Counted from the stretch's first letter, positions 1 through 10,068 are shown. The stretch: 64,000 nucleotides of DNA from Paenibacillus caseinilyticus (GCF_027533645.1 NZ_JAQAGY010000001.1:434001-498000); one strand, 5' to 3'. The notes: generated from the sequence alone by a model not told the origin. Translations and numbers: made by a program.

Positions 1-1761
1 CCCGGGAATGGAGGAATGCGGCGCCCCCTTCTGGATGCTTTTCACCTCGTTTAACTGCCCCATGCCTTTGCCGTCGACAATCGCTACATGCCATTGATCC
101 CATACATGGTTATCCAAGTCCCAGTCTTCGACAGAATCGGTTTTATCTGCGACCGCTACATTCAGCGTTTTTCCGTCCGCACTTTCAACGCTTCCCTGCA
201 TTTTGGTCCCGCCGCGGAACACTTCGCCGAGGATGGCTTCCCCATCATTCCACGCAAGCGGGGAGCCCATATTCTGGATGGTGTTTTTCTCCGCCAAAGC
301 ATACGTCTTGACGTACAGGCCGTGATTAACATGCGTTGGATGCCCAGTCAGTGTATTATTACGAATAACACTGTACTTGGCATAGGCTGTTGTAGAATCA
401 TTGGAATACTCGAACGTATTGTCTGACATATCCAGATACTCGCTGATATAGGAGGATTGGACCGTGCCATTGTTTCCCTTCAAGCTGTTGTTCTGGATGG
501 CCACGTTCTCCTTTGCTCCAATGATGACCCCAATGCCGCGGTTTCCGGGAGTTTTCAAATCCTGATCATCGATGCTCGCATTCAATACAACTTCTTTAAC
601 AAAAATATCTCTTGCCACACGCTCATTAGAGTAAGTGGTTCGCGTTTTTGTCGAGTTAAGAACCTGATTATGATCACCGAATTGGATAAAGATGTCCGGG
701 TTTTTCGTATTGGGAAGTACGCTGATCGAAATACGGGCTATCCCGATTCGGCCTGCCGTCGTCCCGTCCGGTTTCTTATGGTTCGAGATCATCACGCCTC
801 CCCCGCTGCCGCCATATACCAGCTTAGTGCTCTCCGTTTCGTTCGGGGTTTGCCCGATCAGGGTTACGCCGGAGGGGATATTCAGCGTACTGTTCAGACG
901 ATATGTACCGTAAGGCAAATAAAGCTGGCCTCCACCATCCAACGCTATCTTGCACATTCTTTGCTGAAGAGCCGACACCACATCCGTATTCCCATTATTA
1001 TCGATCTGGGTCATCCCGCTAAAGTCGGTCAGCGCATTGTACTTCTGGCTCCAATTGAACTCTTGGGCCCACCAAAGCCCCAGATTTAACGGGTCATTAG
1101 CCTCATTCGTACCCTCGATCACTTCCAGCGTCTGGTCCGGCAGCCGGCTCCATTGTTCCCCATCGTGGCTGACCTCAACTTGGTATACGGCCGGCGGTGT
1201 GTTGACCGGCACCGTGAAGACAATCTGGTAGTTGCCGAAAGAGAGGATGGAAGGCTTAATGAAGGTTGTTCCGTTAACCAGCCGTACTTTGGTAAGACCG
1301 CTTCCGCCGAACTCGCTTGTGACGAAGTTACGGCCGATCAGCCGGATGGGCTGCCCGGCCCATAATTTGTTCTGGCTGATCCAGAGGGGGGCGGGCGCGT
1401 TGATATTCACGGGGCTGCTCCAGCTTACCGTATTGAAGCTGTTGCTTGCTTTAACGGACCAGACGCCTGGAGAGAGCGTACTTGGCACCTTGCATGTAAC
1501 ATAATGGCCCTGCGGGTCCACATATTCTATCGGACATACAGTGCTTTCGTTCATTCGAACCTGTGTCGTGCTGTCGAAGTATTCGCCATAGAGCGTAAGC
1601 GTGTAGCCAGGCTTCACGGCTTCCGACGCATGAATAATGATGGGCGCTCCGGTTGGCGCCGCAGCAGCGGAGTTCAACATCAACCCATTACCGGACAGGA
1701 ATAGAAGCAGAACAATCAAGAACCGGGGGACCGCAGCATGGATTGTATTCTTTTTATTCAT
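1..1761 (-). CDS. Secreted beta-helix (pectate-lyase-like) protein with IPT/TIG-like domains, 3' end missing
   Basis: An open frame of 587 codons starts at ATG 1761 and has no stop before the left window edge, so the C-terminus is missing. The start follows GGAGGG at about 6 nt. Residues 1-36 form a Sec signal peptide (NKK basic start, hydrophobic FLIVLLLFLSG, AAAA near the cut). Residues about 37-123 and 124-215 look like two IPT/TIG-type immunoglobulin folds ('GYTLTLYGEYF', 'GQPIRLIGRNF'). From about residue 245 the pattern 'GGGQLYLPYGTYRL...IPSGVTLIGQ' is typical of the pectate-lyase-3/GH28-related right-handed beta-helix. It is probably an exported polysaccharide lyase or hydrolase; the substrate cannot be read from sequence. 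The next gene upstream encodes another beta-helix protein, and both share an upstream DNA element. Confidence 0.8.
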   Translation of the reverse strand, partial: MNKKNTIHAAVPRFLIVLLLFLSGNGLMLNSAAAAPTGAPIIIHASEAVKPGYTLTLYGEYFDSTTQVRMNESTVCPIEYVDPQGHYVTCKVPSTLSPGVWSVKASNSFNTVSWSSPVNINAPAPLWISQNKLWAGQPIRLIGRNFVTSEFGGSGLTKVRLVNGTTFIKPSILSFGNYQIVFTVPVNTPPAVYQVEVSHDGEQWSRLPDQTLEVIEGTNEANDPLNLGLWWAQEFNWSQKYNALTDFSGMTQIDNNGNTDVVSALQQRMCKIALDGGGQLYLPYGTYRLNSTLNIPSGVTLIGQTPNETESTKLVYGGSGGGVMISNHKKPDGTTAGRIGIARISISVLPNTKNPDIFIQFGDHNQVLNSTKTRTTYSNERVARDIFVKEVVLNASIDDQDLKTPGNRGIGVIIGAKENVAIQNNSLKGNNGTVQSSYISEYLDMSDNTFEYSNDSTTAYAKYSVIRNNTLTGHPTHVNHGLYVKTYALAEKNTIQNMGSPLAWNDGEAILGEVFRGGTKMQGSVESADGKTLNVAVADKTDSVEDWDLDNHVWDQWHVAIVDGKGMGQLNEVKSIQKGAPHSSIPG

Positions 1762-1857
1762 AAGACACCCTCCGTAACATACAGAATTGGTTAACCGTGA
1801 CGAATGACTTTTTCCTCATGGCACATCTCATCCCTCTCCTTTGAATGCAATGATCCC

Positions 1858-1899
1858 ATCCTAACCCGGGGGACATTTCATTTCCATGATCACTTTTTG
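1858..1899 (-). promoter_or_regulatory. Conserved upstream element, copy 1
   Basis: About 100-140 bp ahead of the beta-helix gene starting at 1761. On the plus strand it contains atcctaaccc (1858-1867) and the 19-mer tttccatgatcactttttg (1881-1899). The same two blocks, at nearly the same spacing, occur upstream of the gene starting at 3629. On the minus strand the order is TGATCATGGAAA then TTAGGAT, which could be a promoter (TAGGAT as -10-like) or an activator site. The role is inferred from conservation alone. Confidence 0.45.
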
Positions 1900-1928
1900 T
1901 CGGAACTTAAGCCAAGATAGCGGCCAAG

Positions 1929-3629
1929 TTACACGATGGTGGAGTTGGACAAGGTATAGTTTTTCATAGGGACGGAAGCCCCGAGAGCCAGATTCATATT
2001 AGAGACGACATAGCTACTGTTATGAAGAGACATGGAGTAAGTTTGGGTAGGGGTTGTCTGGTCGTCGTTAAACAGATTGCCGGTAAGGATACAGCCGGTA
2101 ACCACCGTAACTTGTACCCCGGCTTGGGTTTCGGGGGTGGAAGCCTTCTGCCCGTTATTGGTCAGCATATTATTGTTGATCATGACAGAATTGACTTTCC
2201 ACACCAGGATCCCATTGAGACCGGCACTTTCAATGATATTCTGGTTAATGACAGCATTCTTACCGGTCTGAGCTCCCCCGGACAGGTGGATTCCATTTTT
2301 ACCGGCACGCATAATCTTATTATGAATCGCTTTTATGCTCTCCGCTTTGAAACCTTCGACATAGATGCCTGACAGCTGTGCGTCCAGTACGGTATTCTCT
2401 GAGACGGTAATATGATTAACCAGTCTTTGTTTATCGGGAAAATCAGGAGTTGCCGTTTCAAAGACAGAAGCGACCACATAAATGCCATGTCCTCTGGCTT
2501 TTTCTACCGTGTTATTTTTCACCTCCACATATTCCATACCTTCGATGATGATCGCACTGGCCCCCAGATTGGGATCGGTCTGGGAATTGAACACCGTTTG
2601 GATAACATAATTGTTCAAAACAGAAACATGCCTGCAAAATTTCTGTACCCCATCCACAAGAATACCCGGCTGATAGTATCCCGCCCTGGGTTGTAAGGAA
2701 TAACCGACAACCACATTCCCATCAATGATTCCATGATTCGCAAGACGCAAGGCGATACCGGCATTCGGAGCATTTTCCACATAATTATTCCGAATAATCG
2801 GATATTCATGAACAGGATGTTCGTAGGTTTGGAAAGCGCCAACTTCAATGCCGAAATCGGCAGCATGTAAACAAGCGTTGCCTTCAATCAGAACAAATTT
2901 ACTTGCTTCGGTTACGTCCTTTGCCATTTGCGTTGCAAAAAATATGCAATTTTGATTTTCGGTCTTGTCGATATAATTATCCCTGATGGTAATATAAGAA
3001 CAGTTTTGAAGGCCCAGAATTCCATTAGACGCCGAATCTAAAATAATGCAGTTGGATATCACTCCATGGCTTGACCTGAATACAACAATGCCCGAGTGAG
3101 TGGCATTGATGCTTTTTACCTGGTTCACTTCAAAATGCGTCGTTGTATTAAAAGAAATGTTATGTACACCCAGATCCCCTTTATTCTTTACGCTCGCTCT
3201 GGCCTCTTTTTGTCCATCTACGGTAAGTGAGGATATGCCTACGTGCGAAGATAAATAGGCTGATGTAATGACTACCTTCGTATTGATTGTGTTTGCGTCA
3301 ATCATGGCGATGGCCCGAATAATGGTTCTATCGATCCCGGCCCCTATCAGATGGATCCCTGTCTTCAACACCAAATTCCGAACCAGATAAACTCCTTCGG
3401 GGACATATAAGCAGCCGGAAGGAGATTGATCGATTGCCTTTTGGATGGCTATCGTATCGTCCGTCAGCCCGTCCCCCACGGCTCCGTAAGACTTTACGTT
3501 CGCCCAAGTGCCGACTGGTTCACTAACTGCAGCGGCCCTGCCCTCCGAAGGACGAATGGCATTCCCCATGAGTAGAGCAGCAGTGAACGAACCTAAGATT
3601 TTCAGTGCCTTTCTGCGATCCGTTTTCAT
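1929..3629 (-). CDS. Tat-exported right-handed parallel beta-helix protein (pectate-lyase-3/GH28-related)
   Basis: A 566-residue protein. The N-terminus TDRRKALKILG followed by a hydrophobic stretch and AAA is a twin-arginine export signal, so it is probably exported folded. Residues about 43-90 ('WANVKSYGAVGDGLTDDTIAIQKAID', 'GCLYVPEGVYLV', 'GIHLIGAG') are the classic opening of the pectate-lyase-3/GH28-related beta-helix. The remainder is a long series of 'N.I....G I.V' parallel-beta-helix coils (right-handed beta-helix repeats). GGAGG lies 8-9 nt before ATG 3629. Likely function: cleavage or epimerisation of an acidic polysaccharide outside the cell; the catalytic residues of a specific family could not be assigned. 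It is a likely functional partner of the downstream gene at 1-1761, whose upstream element it shares. Confidence 0.8.
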   Translation of the reverse strand: MKTDRRKALKILGSFTAALLMGNAIRPSEGRAAAVSEPVGTWANVKSYGAVGDGLTDDTIAIQKAIDQSPSGCLYVPEGVYLVRNLVLKTGIHLIGAGIDRTIIRAIAMIDANTINTKVVITSAYLSSHVGISSLTVDGQKEARASVKNKGDLGVHNISFNTTTHFEVNQVKSINATHSGIVVFRSSHGVISNCIILDSASNGILGLQNCSYITIRDNYIDKTENQNCIFFATQMAKDVTEASKFVLIEGNACLHAADFGIEVGAFQTYEHPVHEYPIIRNNYVENAPNAGIALRLANHGIIDGNVVVGYSLQPRAGYYQPGILVDGVQKFCRHVSVLNNYVIQTVFNSQTDPNLGASAIIIEGMEYVEVKNNTVEKARGHGIYVVASVFETATPDFPDKQRLVNHITVSENTVLDAQLSGIYVEGFKAESIKAIHNKIMRAGKNGIHLSGGAQTGKNAVINQNIIESAGLNGILVWKVNSVMINNNMLTNNGQKASTPETQAGVQVTVVTGCILTGNLFNDDQTTPTQTYSMSLHNSSYVVSNMNLALGASVPMKNYTLSNSTIV

Positions 3630-3670
3630 GTCTAAGCCTCCAAGTGTATTGATTTCATTATCACCTATGG

Positions 3671-3713
3671 ATCCTAACCCCTATGTCCATTACGTTTCCA
3701 TGATCACTTTTTG
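3671..3713 (-). promoter_or_regulatory. Conserved upstream element, copy 2
   Basis: Lies 42-84 bp upstream of ATG 3629. It has atcctaaccc (3671-3680) and the 19-mer tttccatgatcactttttg (3695-3713), matching the element ahead of the neighbouring beta-helix gene. The distance between the two blocks differs by one base between copies, which fits a promoter spacer or a bipartite binding site. Confidence 0.45.
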
Positions 3714-3737
3714 ACCGGGCGGTTCGCCTTGGACCAT

Positions 3738-3766
3738 AAAAAAAGAAAGCCGGAGATCCGGCTTTC
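3738..3766 (-). terminator. Rho-independent terminator of the cohesin/dockerin gene
   Basis: A 9-bp stem gaaagccgg/ccggctttc with loop agat (3745-3766). On the minus strand it is followed by seven T (plus-strand A 3738-3744). It lies about 35 nt past the stop of the gene ending at 3799. Confidence 0.9.
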
Positions 3767-3798
3767 AAAAAAGATGTGCAGCCTCCCATTGGAGGCAT

Positions 3799-6561
3799 TT
3801 AGGCTCCCGCAGCCACTTTGCCCGCAATATACTGTACATCGGTCACATCGACGCGCGCATCGTTGTTCAGATCATACTGCGGGAGATAGCCGGGCTGGCC
3901 CTTGACCGTTCCGTGTGCCAGGGAGATGAGGACAAGATCGCTCAGCCCGATCACCCCGTCGTTATCGAGGTCCCCTCTGCCGATGTATACGGTCAAGGCC
4001 GCCGGCGGGGTGACCTGCCGTACGTTCCCCTTGCTGTCGGACAGCGAGGAGGAGGCCACCGTCACCTGGGCAGCGCCATTCTGCAGGGCAGTGAACTTCA
4101 GGGTAAGAAGCCCGCTGCTGCCGCTCTTACCCGGCACGTTCCCAAGTAAGGAACCGGTCAAGCCGACTGTCTCGGCCTGCAGGCCGGTGGAAGCCAGCAC
4201 CGCTTCCGTCTTTTCCTTGCCGAACTCCTTGTGCAGCTGGACACTGTTCAGCTTCAACAGAGTGCGGTCATACTGCAGCTTGAGCAGGAAGGCGTACAGA
4301 TCCTCCGCCTTCTCGGCTTTCACGCTAACCTCCACCGGGGATCCTTTGGCAGGGAAACCCGGCCCGAGGTGCAGCGATAAGACGCCCGCTTCCGGGTGTA
4401 GGCCATAGGCTGCGGTTGTGACCGACACGGCTGCGCCGGCGCTTGCATTCCCCGCTCCGTCCACGGCCCGGACTGCGAATTCATACCGCGTGTCAGGCGC
4501 CAATCCCGTTACGGCGTAGCTGTAGACATCCCCGCTGACCGTATCCAATAGTTCGCTGCTGCCGTAGATCCGGTAAGCCGTGACGCCCTCCTGGTCGAAG
4601 GCCGGCTGCCATACGAGGTTCAGCCGGTTGTACGTAACGTCCTGCACGGTGAGGACGCTGCCGCCGGAAGGCCATTCGGGCGCGGTCGTATCGCCCGCCG
4701 GATGCCCGGCCGTGGTTACCTGAACTTCAGGATTCTGCAGCGACCGGTTACCCGCCGCATCTTCCGCTTCGATGCGGAAGGCGTAGGCCGTTGCCGCTTC
4801 CAGCCCCGTCACCCGGTAACGGTTCACCGTTCCTTCGACGCTGCCGAGGAGCGCTGCGCCCTGGTACACATGGTACTCCTTCACCCCTGCCTGATCCACT
4901 GCCGGCTGCCACTGCAGTACGGCCGAATCATAAGTGACTTCCGAGACGGTCAGCGCATCGGCAGACGGCCAGAGGGGAGGTTCTTTATCCTCTGCACCTG
5001 TGCGGATCTCGAACACTGTACGCCCGAGCCCTCTATACCATTTGCCGTTCAGGTTGCGAATCTGCTGGGGATAGATTGACGAATCGATCACCTGCGGCTC
5101 CTCTCCGAAGCCGCGCACCAACGTCGCACCGTTATGAAATACGAGAAGCTCACCATTCGGCTGCAGATGGCCATTAAGATACTCGTCTTCGCGTTCGTAA
5201 GACTGGATCTGCTTCACTTCGTCCTGCGGAGAACGGAGGAATAGATGATAGCGGCCTTCTTCATATTGGGTGTAGGCGGTCCAGCCCCCGGCTGCCTTGT
5301 AATCCCCTACCGACGAATCCGTGAGACGCTTCAGCGCTCCCGCCTCATATGCGTACAGCAAGCCGTCTTTCTTGAATAATACCCGGCTGCCATCAGCCGA
5401 TAGTTTCTCGGCCCTGTCCTGTCCGGCCAATACGACTTCTTCCGAGCCGTCCTGCTTGAATCTCTTGATAACGTCATTCTGGACCATCAGGAGATCGCCG
5501 TTGTCCTCCAGACCCGCGCTGCTGAACGTGCTCAGGCTGTAACGGCGGGTCTGACCGTTCTGCAGATTCATCCACACCCATTGATTACCGTACTCTCCGC
5601 TGCTGTACAGTACATAATTCCCTTTGGTGTAGACATCGCTTTCGATGGGGTCTGGAAGCACTTGAAGCCCGGTTCCATTCCAGAAGTAAGTTCTGTCGCC
5701 GTCATAGGGATCGACATTATGAAACAGCAGTCCTGCCGGCGTGAGGTAGAAGCCTCCCCCGTACCTGCTGTCGATCGGGGCATTCGGAATCTCCGTCTTC
5801 TGGCCGGTTGCCCTCGAGAATTGATACACTTTCCCACCCGAGCGGGCAATCGCTCTCGTCTCATCGTAAGCGACGATATCATAAGCCCCGGGATCTGTTA
5901 TGGAGAATACCGGCTGCAGCCGGGGATTGTTATTCACGTACAGCTTAGACTGATACCATGCTGTTCTTTGACCCGTACTGTCCCACAGGTCGGCGTCCAG
6001 TTGAAGCTCGAGGAGACCGGTCCCCGGAATATCCACCCACTGGTCGATCGGGTCGCTTCCTTCCACACTCGCGATTTGGTTGCCGCGTGCATTCGTAATC
6101 ATGGCCCGGATCCGCGAATCCTGCGTGCCGCCGAGAGAGGATATCCGCAGATGCAGCTTGCCGTCCGTAATGACGGACCGGTCTTGGGGTTCCATGACGT
6201 TCAACCGGTCATGCCAGAACGTGGCGGATGCCGTGGCGGTCCGGCCCTCCGAGTCTTCCGCTGTGACGGTCACGGTCTTCTCCCCGTAAGAAATGTTATC
6301 CAGCGGGATCTGCCCGCAGTACGGACCCTGATATTCGCAGACCTTCAGTTCGATCTCTACCGAATCCAGGCTGGCTTTGACAGACCGGATCGGCGAGGAA
6401 GATTGCACATAAGCCGTTACCGGAACATAGTTACCCGTCACATCAGACTGGTAGGAAGTGAGGCTGACATTCAGTTGAATCCCGTCGGCAGCATGCGCAG
6501 CCGCTGACAGCTGCAGGAACAGCAGTAAGGCGAGAAAGGGGAAAAACAGTCGTTTGGCCAT
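3799..6561 (-). CDS. Large secreted protein with two FN3 domains, a cohesin-like domain and a C-terminal dockerin
   Basis: A 920-residue protein. Residues 1-25 are a Sec signal peptide (KRLFFPFLALLLFLQLSAAAHA). About 26-215 are beta-sandwich (Ig-like) repeats. About 215-520 form a WD/TolB-like propeller region with repeated 'G..LLF....LY' strands. About 524-617 and 620-717 are two fibronectin type III domains (each begins 'WPS...LTV..VTY...L.WQPA.DQ.GV..Y'). About 725-853 match the cohesin fold ('AGVLSLHLGPGFPAKGSPVEV', 'YDRTLLKLNSV'). About 855-919 are a type I dockerin with paired calcium loops DLDNDGVIGLSDL and DLNNDARVDVTDV. AAGGAGA precedes ATG 6561, and a strong terminator follows. Carrying both a cohesin and a dockerin could allow self- or hetero-assembly on the surface. 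No catalytic domain was recognised. Confidence 0.8.
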   Translation of the reverse strand: MAKRLFFPFLALLLFLQLSAAAHAADGIQLNVSLTSYQSDVTGNYVPVTAYVQSSSPIRSVKASLDSVEIELKVCEYQGPYCGQIPLDNISYGEKTVTVTAEDSEGRTATASATFWHDRLNVMEPQDRSVITDGKLHLRISSLGGTQDSRIRAMITNARGNQIASVEGSDPIDQWVDIPGTGLLELQLDADLWDSTGQRTAWYQSKLYVNNNPRLQPVFSITDPGAYDIVAYDETRAIARSGGKVYQFSRATGQKTEIPNAPIDSRYGGGFYLTPAGLLFHNVDPYDGDRTYFWNGTGLQVLPDPIESDVYTKGNYVLYSSGEYGNQWVWMNLQNGQTRRYSLSTFSSAGLEDNGDLLMVQNDVIKRFKQDGSEEVVLAGQDRAEKLSADGSRVLFKKDGLLYAYEAGALKRLTDSSVGDYKAAGGWTAYTQYEEGRYHLFLRSPQDEVKQIQSYEREDEYLNGHLQPNGELLVFHNGATLVRGFGEEPQVIDSSIYPQQIRNLNGKWYRGLGRTVFEIRTGAEDKEPPLWPSADALTVSEVTYDSAVLQWQPAVDQAGVKEYHVYQGAALLGSVEGTVNRYRVTGLEAATAYAFRIEAEDAAGNRSLQNPEVQVTTAGHPAGDTTAPEWPSGGSVLTVQDVTYNRLNLVWQPAFDQEGVTAYRIYGSSELLDTVSGDVYSYAVTGLAPDTRYEFAVRAVDGAGNASAGAAVSVTTAAYGLHPEAGVLSLHLGPGFPAKGSPVEVSVKAEKAEDLYAFLLKLQYDRTLLKLNSVQLHKEFGKEKTEAVLASTGLQAETVGLTGSLLGNVPGKSGSSGLLTLKFTALQNGAAQVTVASSSLSDSKGNVRQVTPPAALTVYIGRGDLDNDGVIGLSDLVLISLAHGTVKGQPGYLPQYDLNNDARVDVTDVQYIAGKVAAGA

Positions 6562-6584
6562 CGATCAGGTCTCCTTTTCTTATG

Positions 6585-6599
6585 GATACATTATGTATC
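6585..6599. promoter_or_regulatory. 15-bp perfect inverted repeat, possible operator
   Basis: gatacat-t-atgtatc lies 24-38 nt upstream of ATG 6561, in the leader or promoter of the cohesin/dockerin gene. Its symmetry and position suggest a binding site for a dimeric regulator; no regulator gene is adjacent. Confidence 0.35.
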
Positions 6600-6814
6600 A
6601 TCATAGACATGCAGGAACATCGGAATCTTCTGGCGAGTGAACCTTTTCCTCCTTCCCCATATGTTTACAACATTCTCCATTATTTCGTAATGATTATACG
6701 GTTGGCATCCCACCATCGTAAAGTCCGAATTCCAACGATCTACAGAATCCGTACTCTACTAGGATACCGGCACGAAAAAGCACGGGGCCGTCTACTCTAT
6801 CACGAATCTTCTTA

Positions 6815-6820
6815 TATAAT
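6815..6820 (+). promoter_or_regulatory. Putative -10 box of the alpha-mannosidase gene
   Basis: TATAAT 45 bp upstream of ATG 6865. No good -35 hexamer is visible at 16-18 bp, so the promoter may need an activator. Confidence 0.4.
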
Positions 6821-6864
6821 GGAGGAGGTAAGAAACAGAAAGCTTGGAAAGGGGACGTTCACCT

Positions 6865-9800
6865 ATGTTCTGGACCGTCGAAAAGCTGGAAGCCCGTATA
6901 CGGGAGCTCGAGCCTTACCGTTACCGTGACATCACCCCGCTGTCCGGACTGCGCACGAAATCCGATGAGAATGGCGCCATTGGCGCTTACCCCAGCCCGG
7001 AGGGCAGCTGGCAGCCCGCTTCCCTAGGCGACCGCTGGTCGGGGCGCGGCGTGTACCGCTGGCTTGCCGCAGAAGCGGAAGTGCCGGCGGAGTGGGCGAG
7101 CGGAGGCGCCCTGCTCCGCTTCGACCTCGGCACCTCCGGCGGAGGCAATAACAGCGGCTTCGAGGCGCTGTTGTTCGTGGACGGCAGGCCGTATCAGGGC
7201 GTGGATACGAACCACGCCGAAGTATTCCTGCCTCCGGATGCGGCTGGCTCCTCCTTGCCGCTGCAGCTGCGGCTCTGGTCCGGGCTCGGCGGCTATCTGC
7301 CGAAGCAGGTGCAGGAGCACCGGCTGAACCGTGCCGAGCTGGCGCGGCTCGATGAGGCGGCGGACGACCTCTATTACACGGCGCTGGCGGCGCTGGAGAC
7401 CGTGAAGGTGCTCGGTTCCGGGCAGCCGGAGCGCCACGATCTGCTGCAGGCGCTCGACCGCGCGTTCCTGCTCGTCGACTGGTCGAGTCCCGGCTCGGAC
7501 GCCTTCTATGCGTCGCTCGGTGGGGCCCGGCTGTCGCTGCGGGAAGGCCTCGCCTCCGTACCGAAGCACCATCCCGTCACGGTCCGGTGCATCGGCCACA
7601 CGCACATCGACGTCGCGTGGCTGTGGCAGCTGAAGCACACGCGGGAGAAGGCGGCCCGCTCGTTCTCCACCGTCCTGCGGCTCATGGAGCTCTACCCCGA
7701 CTATGTCTTCCTGCAGACGATGCCGCAGCTCTATGCCTATATCCGGGAGGACTATCCCGAGATCTACTCGCAGATCAAGGAGCGTGTTGCCGAAGGCCGG
7801 TGGGAGGCCGGCGGCGCCATGTGGCTGGAGGCCGACTGCAACCTGACCTCAGGCGAGTCGCTCGTGCGCCAGCTTTTGTACGGCACGCGTTTTTTCAGGG
7901 AGGAATTCGGCGTGGAGTGCAGATACCTCTGGCTGCCCGACGTGTTCGGCTACAGCTGGGCGCTGCCGCAGATTCTGAAGAAATCCGGCATCGAGGCGTT
8001 CATGACGACGAAGATCTCGTGGAACCAGTATAACCGCATGCCGCACGATACGTTCTATTGGAGGGGCATCGACGGGACGGAGATCTTGACCCACTTCATC
8101 ACGACGCCCGATCCCGGCAGTTCTGAAGGCGCTTTCTATTATACCTATAACGGCGGGATCACGCCCCAGTCGGTGACGGGGATCTGGGAGGCGTACCGGG
8201 ACAAGTCCCTGAACCGGTCGCTGCTGCTCTCCTATGGATACGGGGACGGGGGCGGCGGAGTGAACCGCACGATGCTGGAGATGCGGCGCCGGTTGGCGGA
8301 GATGCCAGGGCTGCCCCAGGTCACTACAGGCCGGGCGGACGAGTATTTCGACGAGCTCCGGAAGACCGTAGACGATTCGGATCAATATGTTGCATACCTG
8401 GGATGGGGAGTTGTATCTGGAGCTGCACCGGGGTACGTACACGAGCCAGGCGTATAATAAAAAGATGAACCGCAAGCTCGAGCTGCGCCTGCGGGAAGCG
8501 GAGTGGCTGGGCGTGCTCGCCAGCGTCCGGGGCGGCTCCTGGTCGCACTATCCGGGGGCCGACATTCATGAGAGCTGGATCATCGTGCTCCGCAACCAGT
8601 TCCACGACATCATTCCGGGGTCGTCGATCCGCGAGGTATACGAGGACAGCACCGCCGAGTACGCGCATGCCGCGCGGCTGGCAGACGGGGCATGGTCCGC
8701 AGCCGCGGAGGCTGTGACCGCAGCGGATGCCGAAGGCCGCCGCTTCACGGTCTTCAACAGCGCCTCGTGGGAGCGCACCGAAGCCGTGGCGATGCCGTGT
8801 ACGCCCGGCACGGCCGGTCCCGGTACGTGGCGGGACGCCGGCGGCACCGTGCTCAGCGCCCAGCCTGCCGCAGACGGCGGCTGGCTCGTGGAAGCGGCGG
8901 CGCTCCCTCCGCTCGGCTGCGCGGAGCTGCGGTTCGAGCCCGGTCCTGCCGCTGCGGCCGCCGCGGAGGAGGCCGCTTTCGTCTGGGGCGGCTCCTCCCT
9001 GCTCACGCCGCACTACGAGCTGCAGTGGAACGAAGCCGGCCAGCTCACGCGGCTGTACGACCGCGCCGCCGGACGCGAAGTGCTGGCTGCCGGAGCGCGC
9101 GGCAACGTGCTGCAGGCCTTCGAGGACAAGCCGAAGGGCCGGCACGAGGCGTGGGACATCGACATTTTCTATGGCGAGAAAATGGAGGAGATCACGGACT
9201 TCCGCGGGGCCGAGCTCCTCGAATGCGGAGCGCTGCGCGCCGTCGTCCGCTTCCGCTGGGCGTACAAGGATTCCACGGTCCTTCAGGACCTGACGGTGTA
9301 CCGCGGCAGCCGGCGTATCGACTTCGTCACGCGGGCCGACTGGCATGAGCGGCGCCGCCTGCTCAAGGCCGCCTTCCCGGTAGCGGTCCGCTCCGTGGAA
9401 GCGACCTACGACATCCAGTTCGGCAATGTGAAGCGTCCGACGCATTGGAACACAAGCTGGGACTATGCCCGCTTCGAGACGGTCGGCCACCAGTGGGCCG
9501 ACCTCTCGGAACGCGGCTTCGGAGTCTCCCTGCTTAACGACTGCAAGTACGGGTATGACATCAAGGACCATGTCATGCGGCTGACCCTGATCAAGTCCTC
9601 CCAGATTCCTGACGCCGAAGCCGATCAGGGAGAGCATCTTTTCACCTATGCCCTGCTGCCCCACGCCGGCGATTGGGTGGAAGGCGGCACCGTCCGGGAG
9701 GCCTGGGCGCTGAACAGCCCGCTGACCGTACAGCTGGGTGGGACTGGCAGCCTGGCCACGGCCGGGGCCTTCCTCGGCCTATCGGCCCCGAACGTCCTGG

Positions 9801-10021
9801 TGGACGCGGTGAAGAAAGCCGAGGACGGCGAAGCCGTCGTTCTGCGCCTGCACGAGTTCACCGGCGCCCGCAGTACCGTGGAACTGCTCCCCGGGTTCCC
9901 CGTGAAGGCTTGGCAGGAGTGCGACCTGCTCGAGCTCCCTGCCGAAGAGCGGAAGCCTGCAGGCAAGCTGGAGTTCCGCATCCAGCCCTACGAGATCAAG
10001 ACGTTCCTGCTGTATGTGTAG
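6865..10021 (+). pseudogene. GH38 alpha-mannosidase, interrupted by a frameshift near 8384-8393
   Basis: Two overlapping frames together make one full-length GH38 enzyme of about 1,050 residues. The first frame runs from ATG 6865 (GGAAAGGGG 10 nt upstream; an in-frame TTG at 6844 is less likely) to a stop at 8457. The second frame carries the homology from about 8390 to the stop at 10021. The first part holds the zinc-site motif GHTHIDVAWLW and the nucleophile region LWLPDVFGYSWALPQ. The second part holds ELYLELHRGTYTSQ, the conserved RNQFHDIIPGSS zinc histidine and the C-terminal beta domains. The downstream frame is offset by +1, as expected for a one-base insertion or two-base deletion. 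Both halves are otherwise intact, so this is a recent mutation or a sequencing error. An intact enzyme would trim alpha-mannosides in the cytoplasm (no signal peptide). Confidence 0.85.
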
Positions 10022-10068
10022 CATCGGCAGCATGCCGGTACGGTAGAACGCGGCTGCACGCTGGGTGT

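Larger units (their letters stand above)
6562..6864. other. Intergenic region between divergent genes
   Basis: About 300 bp between the cohesin/dockerin gene and the alpha-mannosidase. It holds a 15-bp inverted repeat (6585-6599) near the minus-strand gene and a TATAAT box (6815-6820) ahead of the plus-strand gene. No convincing small gene was seen. Confidence 0.6.

Noticed and set aside
8324-9664. Minus-strand 446-codon frame across the alpha-mannosidase
   Set aside because: Opposite strand of conserved GH38 sequence, low-complexity Arg/Gly/Ala-rich composition, no start signal.
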